From positions 2,046,001 through 2,110,000 of the forward strand of contig OZ244919.1 of NCBI GenBank assembly GCA_965221845.1: a stretch of 64,000 nucleotides of DNA, in the 5' to 3' direction. This document shows positions 1 through 8,836 of this stretch, one piece after another. The notes beneath the pieces were generated by a model. The model had not been told where the DNA came from and ran no database searches. It saw only the letters and a program-made list of their open reading frames with translations. This DNA is from JAJEFO01 sp965221845. GTDB lineage: Bacteria; Pseudomonadota; Alphaproteobacteria; Rhodobacterales; Rhodobacteraceae. Position 1 is the stretch's first letter; each line of letters begins with the position of its first letter. The position numbers and the translations under genes are program-made.

Positions 1-440
1 CGTCGAACGCGGGACCGGCGGCCTGTCTGAGGCGGAACACGAAGTCGGTCCCGCGCTCCAGGCGGACGATGGCCATCGCGAACGACCGCAGCCCCTGTCG
101 CGGACGACGACGTCTCCCTCCGCGGCGCGGTCGAGGTGCGCAAGCGCGGCCGTGCGCTCGTTCTCGTGGCAGAACAGGTCGAAGTCGACGGGGATGCGGT
201 CGCGCAGTCCGCCGGGAGCATCCGCACATGAGAGGGCGGTCGTCGTCGAGGACTGGCTGGCGTCCAGCGGCCCGCACGTCGCCGACACTTCATCGTCCGG
301 ACAGCCGTCCGGCCATAAGTCCTGCGCACCGCGGCCAGCCAGCCCTTGCCGTGCCCAAGGAACGGCCGTCGATCAGCCGGAAGTCAAGTTGTCGGGAATT
401 GCTGCGCCAGGCACGAATGCCATTGACGGCGCCGTCGACA
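1..440 (-). pseudogene. Remnant of an IS4-type DDE transposase
   Basis: The minus strand carries scattered pieces of a DDE transposase in several reading frames. Around 300-440 it reads LDFRLIDGRSLGTARAGW, around 90-210 it reads GLRDRIPVDFDLFCHENER followed by GDVVVRDRG, and around 5-80 it reads FAMAIVRLERGTDFVFRLR. These match, in order, the conserved stretches of IS4-like transposases (first Asp region, then the DRG block). The frames do not connect, so the gene is broken. It runs off the left edge of the window. The exact family and the element ends cannot be set from this piece. Confidence 0.55.
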
Positions 441-460
441 TTGATGCACGACTGCGCGTC

Positions 461-1066
461 ATGGCCCCGAGAAAAGCGGAACCGCGCGCATGGCAGCGAA
501 TGCTGTCCGGACGAAGGCTGGATCTCCTTGACCCCACGCCCGTGGACATCGAGATCGAGGACATCGCCCACGGCCTGGCCTTCGTTGCCCGCTGGAACGG
601 CCAGACACGGGGGGAGCATCCCTATTCCGTCGCCGAACACTCGCTTCTGGTCGAATCCCTGTTCACGCGACTCGCGCCCAAGGCCCCTGCAAAATGGCGG
701 CTCGCTGCCCTCCTGCATGACGCGCCGGAATACGTGATCGGCGACATGATCGCCCCGGTGAAATCGTCGGTCGGTCCCGGATACTCCGCGCTTGACGACC
801 GCCTTGCGGCCGCGATTCATCTCCGTTTCGGCTTGCCGGCCGCAGCGCCAGGGGCGGTCAAGTCGAAGATCAAGAGGGCGGACAGGATGTCCGCCTGGCT
901 TGAGGCGACGCAAATCGCGGGATTCGCCGAATCCGAGGCAAGCAGGATCTTCGGGCGCCCTGACATGTCCCTGACGGCCGGCCTGTCGATCCTGCTCCGT
1001 CCGCCCGTCGAGTCGCGCGTGGCGTTCGTGGAGCGGCACAACGCGCTTCTGGCCGAAATGGGATAG
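461..1066 (+). CDS. HD-domain phosphohydrolase (YfbR-like)
   Basis: A 201-residue cytoplasmic protein of the HD hydrolase superfamily, distantly like 5'-deoxynucleotidases. The metal-binding His of EHSLLVE and the His-Asp pair of LLHDAPEYVIGD are present, followed by the family block IKRADRMSAWLEATQIAGF. The reading frame is open further upstream, but that part matches transposase debris on the other strand, so the ATG at 461 (MAPRKAEPRAWQRMLSGRR) is chosen; it gives the normal family length. The gene meets regA tail to tail with one base between their stop codons. The substrate is unknown. Proteins of this type commonly lie beside regA in Rhodobacterales, which supports the call. Confidence 0.8.
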   Translation: MAPRKAEPRAWQRMLSGRRLDLLDPTPVDIEIEDIAHGLAFVARWNGQTRGEHPYSVAEHSLLVESLFTRLAPKAPAKWRLAALLHDAPEYVIGDMIAPVKSSVGPGYSALDDRLAAAIHLRFGLPAAAPGAVKSKIKRADRMSAWLEATQIAGFAESEASRIFGRPDMSLTAGLSILLRPPVESRVAFVERHNALLAEMG

Positions 1067-1067
1067 C

Positions 1068-1610
1068 TCAGCGCGGGGACCGCTTGGCCAGGATCCGCTG
1101 AAGCGTTCGCCGATGCATGTTCAGGCGTCGCGCCGTCTCGCTGACGTTGCGGCCGCACAGCTCGTAGACCCTCTGGATGTGTTCCCAGCGGACCCGGTCA
1201 GCGCTCATCGGATCGATCGGCGGCGGCGGCAACTCGCCCTCAGGCGCCAGGAGCGCCATGGTGACGTCATTTGCATCGGCCGGCTTTGACAGGTAGTCCG
1301 TCGCTCCCGTCTTGACCGCCGCCACCGCCGTGGCGATCGCGCCGTAGCCCGTCAGGACGACAATGCGGCTGTCCTTCCTGCGTTCGCGAATGCATTCGAC
1401 CACGTCCAGGCCGTTCCCGTCGTCAAGCCGCAGGTCAACGATCGCGTATGCCGGCGGCGATGCGGCGGCGGCCTTCCTCCCGGCGGCAACCGAGCCCGCC
1501 ATCGTGACCTGGAATCCCCGCTTCTCCATTGCCCGGGACAGGCGCCTCAGGAACGGTTCGTCGTCGTCGACGATCAGCAGTGACGGGTCTGGTCCGATCT
1601 CTTCGTGCAT
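1068..1610 (-). CDS. regA: RegA/PrrA/ActR redox response regulator
   Basis: Response regulator of the RegBA (PrrBA) global redox system, which in Rhodobacter controls photosynthesis, respiration, carbon and nitrogen fixation genes. The receiver domain has the acidic pocket VDDDEP (residues 14-19), the phosphoacceptor Asp59 in IVDLRLDDG and the conserved Lys109 in YLSKPAD. A proline linker (PPPPIDPM) leads to a Fis-type helix-turn-helix (NVSETARRLNMHRRTLQRIL). The C-terminus is almost invariant in this family. The ATG at 1610 gives 180 residues; an upstream TTG at 1637 would add nine. It lies 60 bp downstream of senC and is probably co-transcribed with it, divergent from regB. The hvrA gene found next in Rhodobacter is absent here. 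Confidence 0.95.
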   Translation of the reverse strand: MHEEIGPDPSLLIVDDDEPFLRRLSRAMEKRGFQVTMAGSVAAGRKAAAASPPAYAIVDLRLDDGNGLDVVECIRERRKDSRIVVLTGYGAIATAVAAVKTGATDYLSKPADANDVTMALLAPEGELPPPPIDPMSADRVRWEHIQRVYELCGRNVSETARRLNMHRRTLQRILAKRSPR

Positions 1611-1669
1611 TTCCGCTGTCGCGCTCGATCCGGGCAAGACTAGCCCCTGGCGCGGACGCCGTCAAACCC

Positions 1670-2272
1670 TCAGGACCTGGCGATCAGGCATGCCACGGCC
1701 TCCGCGATCGCCTCCGCCGTGTGCTCCCTGCGAAAATACGTGCCGAGCTCGTTGCCGGGAAACATCAGGTAGGTGAAGGTGGAATGGTCGACAAGATAGA
1801 ACTCGCCGCTTCCCTCGCCTCTTGCATAATACGCGCGATACGCGTCGGCCGCGGCCCGGACCTGTTCCGCGCTGCCCGTAAGGGCGATCATTTCCGGAAA
1901 CATGTCGTCGGCGTACTGGCCCAGCACCTCCGGCGTGTCCCTCTCGGGGTCGACCGAGATGAACACGAGGGCGACGTCGTGCCCCTGTTCCGCCAGGAGG
2001 TCGGCGGCGAGCGCGTTGCGCGACATGTCGAACGGACAGACATCGGGACAGAAGGTGTAGCCGAAATAGACCAGCGCGGGACGGTCCAGCACGTCGGCGT
2101 CGGTCACCGGCTCTCCCGCCCTGCCGACAAGCTCGAAGGGGCCTCCAACCGCCGCGCCAAGAGCGGGGGGGGCGTCACACTCCGACCGCGCCCCAAGCAA
2201 CGCGAGGAGCGCGGCCCCGCTCACGAGGGCCAGCAGGCCCAGGCCTGCCAGCAAGATTGCGACTCTGTTCAT
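1670..2272 (-). CDS. senC: SCO1/SenC copper chaperone
   Basis: A 200-residue membrane-anchored SCO1/SenC/PrrC protein, which delivers copper to the CuA or CuB site of cytochrome oxidase and affects RegB signalling in Rhodobacter. The ATG at 2272 begins MNRVAILLAGLGLLALVSGAAL..., an N-terminal membrane anchor. The copper site is visible as FGYTFCPDVCPFD (CxxxC) and the later His in VDHSTFTYL. The frame is open further upstream, but that extension lacks a membrane segment at its start and crosses into regB. First gene of a senC-regA unit, divergent from regB with 85 bp between start codons, the classic reg locus layout. Confidence 0.93.
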   Translation of the reverse strand: MNRVAILLAGLGLLALVSGAALLALLGARSECDAPPALGAAVGGPFELVGRAGEPVTDADVLDRPALVYFGYTFCPDVCPFDMSRNALAADLLAEQGHDVALVFISVDPERDTPEVLGQYADDMFPEMIALTGSAEQVRAAADAYRAYYARGEGSGEFYLVDHSTFTYLMFPGNELGTYFRREHTAEAIAEAVACLIARS

Positions 2273-2357
2273 GCGGTCGTCCGGCCTTGCGCCAGCAGGC
2301 TCGTTGATCAATGGCGGCACGTGGGAATACAATTCAATCCGTCGTGAAAGGAAAGCC
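2273..2357. promoter_or_regulatory. senC/regB divergent promoter region
   Basis: The 85 bp between the divergent start codons must hold the regulatory signals of both senC-regA and regB. A Shine-Dalgarno-like AAAGGAAAG lies just before the regB ATG. No clear -35/-10 pair was recognised. In Rhodobacter this intergenic region is autoregulated by RegA; that role is inferred here. Confidence 0.4.
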
Positions 2358-3737
2358 ATGACCGAGACGTCTATTCAGCCGTACGGGCCGCGGACGAACC
2401 GGGTGCGGCTGCAGACGCTTGTGGTCCTGAGATGGATTGCCGTTCTCGGCCAGATCTCGGCGATCATCGTGGCGCAGCGCCTGTTCGGGCTGGACCTGCA
2501 TATCGGCCTCTGCCTGCTGACGATCAGCGCATCGGCGGCCATCAACCTTTTCGCCATTGCCTTCTACCCGAGGGCGACGCACCTGTCCGAGGGGGAGGTC
2601 GCGGGAATGCTGGTCCTCGACATGCTCCAGCTGGCGCTTCTGATCTTCCTGACGGGAGGGCTGAACAACCCCTTTGCGCTACTCGTCATCGCGCCGGCCG
2701 CCATCGCGGCCATGACGCTCGAGGCACGCATGGCGGCGGGCATTGCCCTTCTGGGAGTGGCCTTGGCGACATGCCTGCTGTTCTGGCACATTCCGCTCCG
2801 CACCGTCGAAGGGGCCGTCATGCGGATGCCCCAGGCCTTCACCTCCGGATTCCTGGCCGCCATCGTGATCGGGGTCCTGTTCCTGTCGGCCTATGCAAGC
2901 AGGGTGACCGGCGAGATGCAGGCCTTGTCCAAGGCGCTTGCGGCAACGCAGCTGGCGCTCTCGCGCGAACAGAAGCTGACGGACCTCGGGGGCGTCGTCG
3001 CCGCGGCGGCGCATGAGCTTGGAACCCCGCTCGCGACGATCAAGCTTGCCAGCAGCGAGCTTCTGGAGGAACTGGACGGCAACCCGGCCCTGCAGGGTGA
3101 CGCAAGGCTCATCCGCGATCAGGCGGACCGATGCCGGGACATACTGAGATCGATGGGCCGGGCAGGAAAGGACGATCTTCATGTCCGCCACGCGCCCGTC
3201 AGCGCCGTCATTCGCGAGTCGGCGGAGCCGCACGCCGACCGGGGCAAGAAGCTCCACTACGAATTCGGCGGCCAGGACTCCGTGGCGGCACGCCAGCCCA
3301 TGATCGACAGGAGGCCGGAAATCATCCACGGACTGCGCAACCTGATCCAGAATGCCGTCGACTTCGCCCGTGCGAACGTCTGGATCGACGTGTTCTGGAA
3401 CGACGACCAGATCGTCGTGAGAATCGTGGATGACGGTCCGGGATACGCATCCGCGACGGTCGACCAGATCGGCGAGCCGTACATGGTCCGCCGGAGCCGC
3501 GAGCCGCGGCTGCGCTATGAAGGCATGGGCCTCGGCCTGTTCATCGCCAAGACGCTGCTTGAGCGAACGGGCGCCGAGCTGGGCTTTTCCAATGGCCGCA
3601 GGCGCGGCGCGCCGGAGAAGGGGTCGGGCGAGCGCACCGGCGCGATCGCGGCTGTCCGCTGGAGCCGCAAGGCGTTTGCCGACGCTGAAGGCGCCGAGAG
3701 AGCGCCGCTGGGGCAAAACCGGCCAATCAGGGCATGA
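2358..3737 (+). CDS. regB: RegB/PrrB redox sensor histidine kinase
   Basis: Membrane histidine kinase that senses redox state through the quinone pool and a reactive cysteine and phosphorylates RegA. The first ~180 residues form about six membrane segments and contain the quinone-binding motif GGLNNPF at residues 100-106. The H-box AAAHELGTPLATIKL places the phosphorylated His at 219. The redox-active Cys is at 259 in QADRCRDILRSMG. Both are offset by six from the R. capsulatus positions (225 and 265). The HATPase domain follows, with the N-box LRNLIQNAVDFA and the G2 box GMGLGLFIAKTLL. Length 459 residues is normal. The start is set by AAAGGAAAG six bases before the ATG. Confidence 0.95.
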   Translation: MTETSIQPYGPRTNRVRLQTLVVLRWIAVLGQISAIIVAQRLFGLDLHIGLCLLTISASAAINLFAIAFYPRATHLSEGEVAGMLVLDMLQLALLIFLTGGLNNPFALLVIAPAAIAAMTLEARMAAGIALLGVALATCLLFWHIPLRTVEGAVMRMPQAFTSGFLAAIVIGVLFLSAYASRVTGEMQALSKALAATQLALSREQKLTDLGGVVAAAAHELGTPLATIKLASSELLEELDGNPALQGDARLIRDQADRCRDILRSMGRAGKDDLHVRHAPVSAVIRESAEPHADRGKKLHYEFGGQDSVAARQPMIDRRPEIIHGLRNLIQNAVDFARANVWIDVFWNDDQIVVRIVDDGPGYASATVDQIGEPYMVRRSREPRLRYEGMGLGLFIAKTLLERTGAELGFSNGRRRGAPEKGSGERTGAIAAVRWSRKAFADAEGAERAPLGQNRPIRA

Positions 3738-3813
3738 GGTGAGGCTCTCGCCTGCCAGATCACGGGGACGCGGGGGGGCGCCGCCTTCCGGGGGCGGTCC
3801 CGCCGGCGCCGTC

Positions 3814-4296
3814 ATGGCGTGCATCGGGTCGGCCTTCCTTTCCGACGCGGCCGCGACGGACCGCCTTGGCAGGGCGCTCGCGCGATCGCTCGGGCCCGGC
3901 GACACGATCCTGCTGGCAGGGCAGGTCGGGGCCGGGAAGACCTGCCTGGCACGCGCCGCGATCTCGGCCCTGCACGTCGCGGCAGGCCGGCCGGCGCCGG
4001 AAGTGCCCTCGCCGACATTCACGCTTGTCCAGGTCTACGACCTTCCCGGGGTCCGGGTCTGGCACGCCGATCTCTACCGTCTTTGCGACGACTCGGAAGC
4101 GGCCGAGCTCGGACTCGACGAGGCGTTTGGAACCGACATCGTCCTGGTCGAGTGGCCCGACCGGCTCGGGGTCGCGCCCGGCGACGCGCTGTCGCTGGAC
4201 TTCGAGATCCAGGGCGGCGGGCGGCGGGTGACCCTTCGCTCCCCTTCGGATCGCTGGCATGGCTGCCTCTCGACGGTCGGAGTCATCGATGCATGA
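3814..4296 (+). CDS. tsaE: tRNA t6A biosynthesis ATPase TsaE
   Basis: P-loop ATPase needed, with TsaB, TsaC and TsaD, to make threonylcarbamoyladenosine at position 37 of ANN-decoding tRNAs. The Walker A motif GQVGAGKT is at residues 36-43, followed by the family block VPSPTFTLVQVYDL and HADLYRL, and FGTDIVLVEWPDRLG near the C-terminus. The ATG at 3814 gives 160 residues, normal for the family. The 3' end overlaps the start of the next gene. This tsaE-amgK-murU-addB-addA order is usual in Rhodobacterales and suggests one transcription unit starting here or at regB. Confidence 0.92.
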   Translation: MACIGSAFLSDAAATDRLGRALARSLGPGDTILLAGQVGAGKTCLARAAISALHVAAGRPAPEVPSPTFTLVQVYDLPGVRVWHADLYRLCDDSEAAELGLDEAFGTDIVLVEWPDRLGVAPGDALSLDFEIQGGGRRVTLRSPSDRWHGCLSTVGVIDA

Positions 4297-5236
4297 CGCG
4301 GTGACGTCATTCCTGGATTCGCAGGGCTGGGGCGACGCCGCGCTACAGCCGGTCGCGGGCGATCTGTCGCAAAGATCCTACTTCCGCCTGTCAGCGCATG
4401 GCAGGACCGCCATGCTGATGGATGCCCGCGATGACCGCGCGTCCGTTCCGCCCTTCCTGAAGATGACGGCCTGGCTGAGGCAGGCGGGCATTTCCGCGCC
4501 GGAGATCCTCGGCGCCGACGCGGGCAACGCGCTCCTCTTGCTGGAGGACCTCGGCCCGGCTCCGGCAAGCGGGCTGATGCCGGACCGGGCAGCGCAGGAG
4601 GCGTTTCTCGATGCCTGCGTCGATGTCCTGCTCACGATCCGGAACACCGCGCCCCCGCCGCTTCGCCGTCCCGGGGCGGGGACGCTGTGCGACTGGACGC
4701 GCATTGCGGACGAGCACTATCCGGGCGCGGATCCGGGCGCGCTTGACGAGTTCCGGGGCGCCCTCAAGGACATCCTCGCACGCGTCCTGGCAGACGGCCG
4801 GTCGGTGGCGCTCAGGGACTTTCACGCCGACAACCTCATGCCCCTGCCGCGGCGAAAGGGCGTCGCGCGCCTCGGCGTGCTGGACTACCAGGACGCCTTC
4901 CTCACGCATCCCGTCTATGACCTTGTCTCCCTCCTGACCGATGCGCGCAACGAGCTGCCGCCCGCGGCCCGCGCCCGGTGCGTCGAAAGATACGCAGCCG
5001 CGTCCGGAGACGGGCCGGCCCGGCTGCGCGCGGCCTTTGCCGCGTTCTCGGTGCAGCGAAACCTGAGGATCCTCGGGATCTTCCACCGCGCGGCAAGGGA
5101 TCTCGGCAAGGCGCGCCATCTGCCGAGGGTGCCGCGCGTCTATCGCCACATCATGGAGGCGGCGGAACACGAGAGCTTCCGCGATTCGCGCGCGATCCTC
5201 CTGGCCGGCCTCCCTCCCCCGGACGTTGCGGCATGA
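4289..5236 (+). CDS. amgK: Aminoglycoside-type phosphotransferase, AmgK-like sugar kinase
   Basis: Kinase of the APH fold. AmgK phosphorylates N-acetylmuramic acid and GlcNAc at the anomeric position in the cell-wall recycling shunt, and its product is used by MurU. Motifs are LLLEDLGP in the N-lobe, the catalytic loop VALRDFHADNLM near residue 178 and the metal-binding Asp in VLDYQDAFLTHPVYDL. The ATG at 4289 overlaps the tsaE stop by eight bases and gives 315 residues; an in-frame ATG at 4259 would add ten. It is followed with a 4-nt overlap by a MurU-like nucleotidyltransferase, which supports the AmgK assignment over an antibiotic kinase. Confidence 0.85.
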   Translation: MHDAVTSFLDSQGWGDAALQPVAGDLSQRSYFRLSAHGRTAMLMDARDDRASVPPFLKMTAWLRQAGISAPEILGADAGNALLLLEDLGPAPASGLMPDRAAQEAFLDACVDVLLTIRNTAPPPLRRPGAGTLCDWTRIADEHYPGADPGALDEFRGALKDILARVLADGRSVALRDFHADNLMPLPRRKGVARLGVLDYQDAFLTHPVYDLVSLLTDARNELPPAARARCVERYAAASGDGPARLRAAFAAFSVQRNLRILGIFHRAARDLGKARHLPRVPRVYRHIMEAAEHESFRDSRAILLAGLPPPDVAA

Positions 5237-5910
5237 GGCGCCCGGCCCCCGCCATGATCTTCGCCGCGGGATTCGGGACGCGGATGGGGAAGCTGTCCCG
5301 GACCCTGCCCAAGCCCATGGTGCCGTTCGCGGGACGTCCGATGATCTCCCATTGCATAGGACTCCTGCGGGAGGCCGGCATCACGACCATCGTCGCAAAC
5401 ACGCACCACCTGCCGCAGGAAATCGAGCCCTTCCTGCGATCCGAGGGAATCGCGGTTTCGCGCGAACATCCCGACATCCTGGAAACGGGAGGCGGGCTGA
5501 AGGCCGCGGCGGCGCTCCTGGGAAGCTCCCCCGTCATCACGATCAATCCCGACGCCGCCTGGCTGGGACGCAATCCCGTCAGGGCGATGATCGCCGCGTG
5601 GCGGCCCGGGATGCAGGCGCTGCTGGCGCTTGTGCCGAAGTCCCTGGCTCACGGCACGTCGGGTGCCGGCGACTTCCGCATCGAGGCCGGCCGGATCCTG
5701 CGCGGCGGGCCCCTGATCTACGGCGGAGCGCAAATCATCGTGACCGGCCGGCTCGACAGAATCCCCGGGAAGGCGTTTTCCCTGAACGTGTACTGGGACC
5801 TTCTGTCGGAATCGGGGGGGCTTCATGGCCTGGTCTACGACGGCCGGTGGTGCGACATTGGCCACCCGGCCGGGCTGCGGACCGCCGAAGGCCTGGCGCG
5901 CCATGTTTGA
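5233..5910 (+). CDS. murU: MurU-like sugar-1-phosphate nucleotidyltransferase
   Basis: Nucleotidyltransferase of the GT-A fold that would make UDP-N-acetylmuramic acid from MurNAc-1-phosphate and UTP in peptidoglycan recycling. The signature AAGFGTRMGKLSRTLPKPM lies at residues 11-29, followed by ETGGGLKAA and INPDAAWLG (the metal Asp region). The C-terminus has WCDIGHPAGLRTAE, typical of the family. Length 225 residues is normal. It starts in a 4-nt ATGA overlap with amgK and its stop overlaps the addB start, so the three genes are translationally coupled. A general mannose-1-phosphate guanylyltransferase role is less likely given the kinase neighbour. Confidence 0.85.
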   Translation: MRRPAPAMIFAAGFGTRMGKLSRTLPKPMVPFAGRPMISHCIGLLREAGITTIVANTHHLPQEIEPFLRSEGIAVSREHPDILETGGGLKAAAALLGSSPVITINPDAAWLGRNPVRAMIAAWRPGMQALLALVPKSLAHGTSGAGDFRIEAGRILRGGPLIYGGAQIIVTGRLDRIPGKAFSLNVYWDLLSESGGLHGLVYDGRWCDIGHPAGLRTAEGLARHV

Positions 5911-8836
5911 GCCGTCGGAATGCCCGCGCGTGTTCGGAGTCCCGCCCGGGGCCGACTTTCCGAAGGTCGTGGCCGAGCGAATCCTGGATGCCCATGCCGG
6001 ACGGCCGCCGGAAGATCTCGCCCGGGTTCGTCTCCTGGTCAATTCCCGACGCATGAAATCGCGGCTTGCCTCCCTTTTCAGGGCCTCCGGCCCGCGACTC
6101 CTGCCCAGGATCCTGCTTGTGACAGAGATCGAGAAGATCCTCCCCGGACTCAGCCTGCCGCGTCCCGTGTCCCGGCTGCGACGGCAGCTCGACCTGATGC
6201 GGCTGACCGCGAGCCTTGTCGAGAACGAGCCCGACCTTGCGCACCCGGCGGCGGCGGTCAGCCTTGCGGACAGCCTGGCCGCGCTCATAGACGAGATCGA
6301 GGGCGAAAGGGTCACGCCGGAACAGCTTCGCGCGATCGAGACCGGCGACGATTCCCTGCACTGGCAGCGAAGCGTGAAGTTTCTCGACATAGTCGGCGCC
6401 TATGTCGCGCGCGTTGCGGAAGAGGGCTCCGGATTCGAGGCCCGGCGAAGGCTCGGGGTCGAAAGCGTCTCCGCCGCATGGAGATCCGACCCGCCCGGCA
6501 CTCCCGTGATCGTTGCCGGCTCGACGGGCTCGCGCACGACCACCCGCATGCTGATGTGCGCGGTTGCACGGCTTCCGCAAGGCGCGCTCATGCTTCCCGG
6601 CTTTGACGCCGACCTTCCCGGGCAGATCTGGGAGTCGCTTGGCTCAAGCCGCGATTTCGAGGACCATCCCCAGTACCGGTTCGCGGCGCTGCTCTCGGAC
6701 CTCGGCATGGCCCGCGACCAAGTGGCCGTCCTCGGCGAGCCTCCGGACAAGGCCCGCAACAGGCTCGTCTCCCTTTCCCTGCGTCCGGCACAGGTCACCG
6801 ATCAGTGGCGCTCCGAAGGCCCCGGACTCGGCGACCTCCGCGCGGCGACCGCGTCAATGGCGCTGATCGAGGCCGCGGACCCCAGGGACGAGGCGCTGGC
6901 TATCGCCGTGTCGATCCGGGAAGCCGTCTATGGCGGCGAGCGTTCGGCGCTCGTCACCCGCGACCAGGCGCTGGTGCGGCGTGTCTCCGCCGCCCTCGCA
7001 CGCTGGAACGTCGTTCCCGACAACAGCTTCGGCATGCCGCTTTCCCTGACGCCGCCGGGGACGTTCCTTCTTCAGATCGGGCGGCTGGTCGGCGCGCCCG
7101 CGCGTTCGGAAGACCTGATCTCCCTGCTGAAACATCCGCTCACGCGCGCCGGCACGAACCGGGGCAAGCATCTTGCGCACGCGCGGCAGCTGGAACTGTT
7201 CCTCCGCAGGCACGCGGTCCACGCAGTCACGGCACTGCAGGTCGAGGCGTTTGCGGAGGCGTCGCCGGACGGGCGCCGCGAATGGACCGGCTGGCTCGCA
7301 TCCTGTCTCGAATCTCTCGGGCAGCTGCCGGCGCCGACGCTGCGGGACGCCCTGACCCGCCATCTCGATCTCGCCAGGGCGGTTTCGGGCGGCGGAGACG
7401 AAGATTGCGAACGCCTCTGGTCGCGGTCCGCAGGAAAGCTCGTCCGGTCCGCGGTCGACGGCTTCCTGGACGAATCGGATTTCAGCGGGCCGGTGCCTTT
7501 CGCCGACTACCTTCGTCTCCTCGAAGGCGCGCTGCTTGCGGAACGCGACCGGGACCCTTCCGGGGCACGTCCTGACGTGATGGCCTGGGGCGCCAGGGAA
7601 GCCCGGGTCCAGGGCCCGGATCTCGTCATCCTCGGCGGGCTGAACGAAGGGCGCTGGCCCGAGCAGCCGTATCCGGACCCTTGGCTCAACAGGAAGATGA
7701 GACGCGGCCTCGGACTGCCGATTCCCGAAGGCCGGACAGGGCTTGCCGCGCACGACTACCAGCAGGCGGTCGCGGCCCGGCGGGTCATCCTGTCCCGCTC
7801 GTTCCGGGACGGCGAAGGCGATGCGGTTCCTTCGCGCTGGGTCAACCGGCTCACGAACCTTCTGGAAGGGCTGCCCGGCCAGTTCGGCCCCGACGCGCTG
7901 GACGGGATGCGGCGAAGGGGCGGCAGGCTGCTTTCGCTGGCGGGCATGCTCGACCGTCCCGCGAAAGCCGTCAGGCCGGAGCCGCGACCGGCCCCGTCTC
8001 CGCCCGCGGCGATGCGCCCGAAGAGACTGTCGGTCACTGAAATCCAGCGGCTCATCAGGGACCCTTACGCAATCTACGCGCGGCACGTGCTCAGGCTGCG
8101 GCCGCTTCCGCCGCTTGTCCCGGAGCCCGACGCCCGCCTCAAGGGCACCGTCTTTCACGCCATCCTTGCGGCGTTCACCGAATCCGCCGCCCTCGCGGAC
8201 GCGGCGGCCATGCGCCGGCGGCTTCTCGAGATCGCCGAGGAAGAGTTCCGCAAGGCCGTTCCCTGGCCGGCAGTCCGCTCTCACTGGCGCGGACACCTCG
8301 AACGGATATCGGACTGGCTGGTCTCCGAAGAGATCGCCCGGCGTGCCGGAGCCGTGCGCGGCAGGACCGAGGTCTCCGGAGAGATGAGGCTGGGTGCGGC
8401 CGGCCTGGAGATTTCCGGCAAGGCGGACCGGATCGACCTTCTTCCGGGCGGGGGGCTGGTCATCTACGACTACAAGACCGGGAGCATCCCGAGCGCGCCG
8501 CAGATCCTCCACTTCGACCGTCAGCTGCTGATCGAGGCGGTCATGGCGGAGAGGGACGCGTTCGAGGGGATCCCCGGCGCGCCTGTTCGCGCGGTCGTCC
8601 ACGTCAGCATCGGCCGCTCCCCCGGGCGCAGGGCCGTTGAACCGGAAGGCGACTTCGCGACCGACCGGGTTCACGCCGAGCTGACGGCGCTGCTGGAAAG
8701 GTTCCAGAGGCCGGAAACCGGCTACATCTCCCGTCGCGCCGTGGAAAGAATGCGCTTCCGGGGCGACTACGACCATCTCGCCCGGTTCGGCGAATGGGAC
8801 GCCTCGGCCACGACCCGGCCGCGGCCGGTGGAATGA
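5903..8836 (+). CDS. addB: Double-strand break repair protein AddB
   Basis: B subunit of the alphaproteobacterial AddAB helicase-nuclease, which processes DNA double-strand ends for RecA loading. The protein has 977 residues. The N-terminal two thirds form a degenerate UvrD-like region. The C-terminal PD-(D/E)XK nuclease is clear: GKADRID at about 835-841 and YDYKTG near 855. The region EGRWPEQPYPDPWLNRKMR is typical of alphaproteobacterial AddB. The ATG at 5903 overlaps the murU stop, and the gene ends in an ATGA overlap with addA, as expected for subunits made together. Confidence 0.93.
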   Translation: MFEPSECPRVFGVPPGADFPKVVAERILDAHAGRPPEDLARVRLLVNSRRMKSRLASLFRASGPRLLPRILLVTEIEKILPGLSLPRPVSRLRRQLDLMRLTASLVENEPDLAHPAAAVSLADSLAALIDEIEGERVTPEQLRAIETGDDSLHWQRSVKFLDIVGAYVARVAEEGSGFEARRRLGVESVSAAWRSDPPGTPVIVAGSTGSRTTTRMLMCAVARLPQGALMLPGFDADLPGQIWESLGSSRDFEDHPQYRFAALLSDLGMARDQVAVLGEPPDKARNRLVSLSLRPAQVTDQWRSEGPGLGDLRAATASMALIEAADPRDEALAIAVSIREAVYGGERSALVTRDQALVRRVSAALARWNVVPDNSFGMPLSLTPPGTFLLQIGRLVGAPARSEDLISLLKHPLTRAGTNRGKHLAHARQLELFLRRHAVHAVTALQVEAFAEASPDGRREWTGWLASCLESLGQLPAPTLRDALTRHLDLARAVSGGGDEDCERLWSRSAGKLVRSAVDGFLDESDFSGPVPFADYLRLLEGALLAERDRDPSGARPDVMAWGAREARVQGPDLVILGGLNEGRWPEQPYPDPWLNRKMRRGLGLPIPEGRTGLAAHDYQQAVAARRVILSRSFRDGEGDAVPSRWVNRLTNLLEGLPGQFGPDALDGMRRRGGRLLSLAGMLDRPAKAVRPEPRPAPSPPAAMRPKRLSVTEIQRLIRDPYAIYARHVLRLRPLPPLVPEPDARLKGTVFHAILAAFTESAALADAAAMRRRLLEIAEEEFRKAVPWPAVRSHWRGHLERISDWLVSEEIARRAGAVRGRTEVSGEMRLGAAGLEISGKADRIDLLPGGGLVIYDYKTGSIPSAPQILHFDRQLLIEAVMAERDAFEGIPGAPVRAVVHVSIGRSPGRRAVEPEGDFATDRVHAELTALLERFQRPETGYISRRAVERMRFRGDYDHLARFGEWDASATTRPRPVE

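Noticed and set aside
290..1039. Long minus-strand ORF overlapping the HD hydrolase
   Set aside because: Antisense shadow in high-GC DNA; the plus-strand frame has clear HD-domain motifs.
6854..8776. 640-residue minus-strand ORF inside addB
   Set aside because: Runs antisense to a gene with a full set of AddB motifs; composition is typical of a GC-rich shadow frame.
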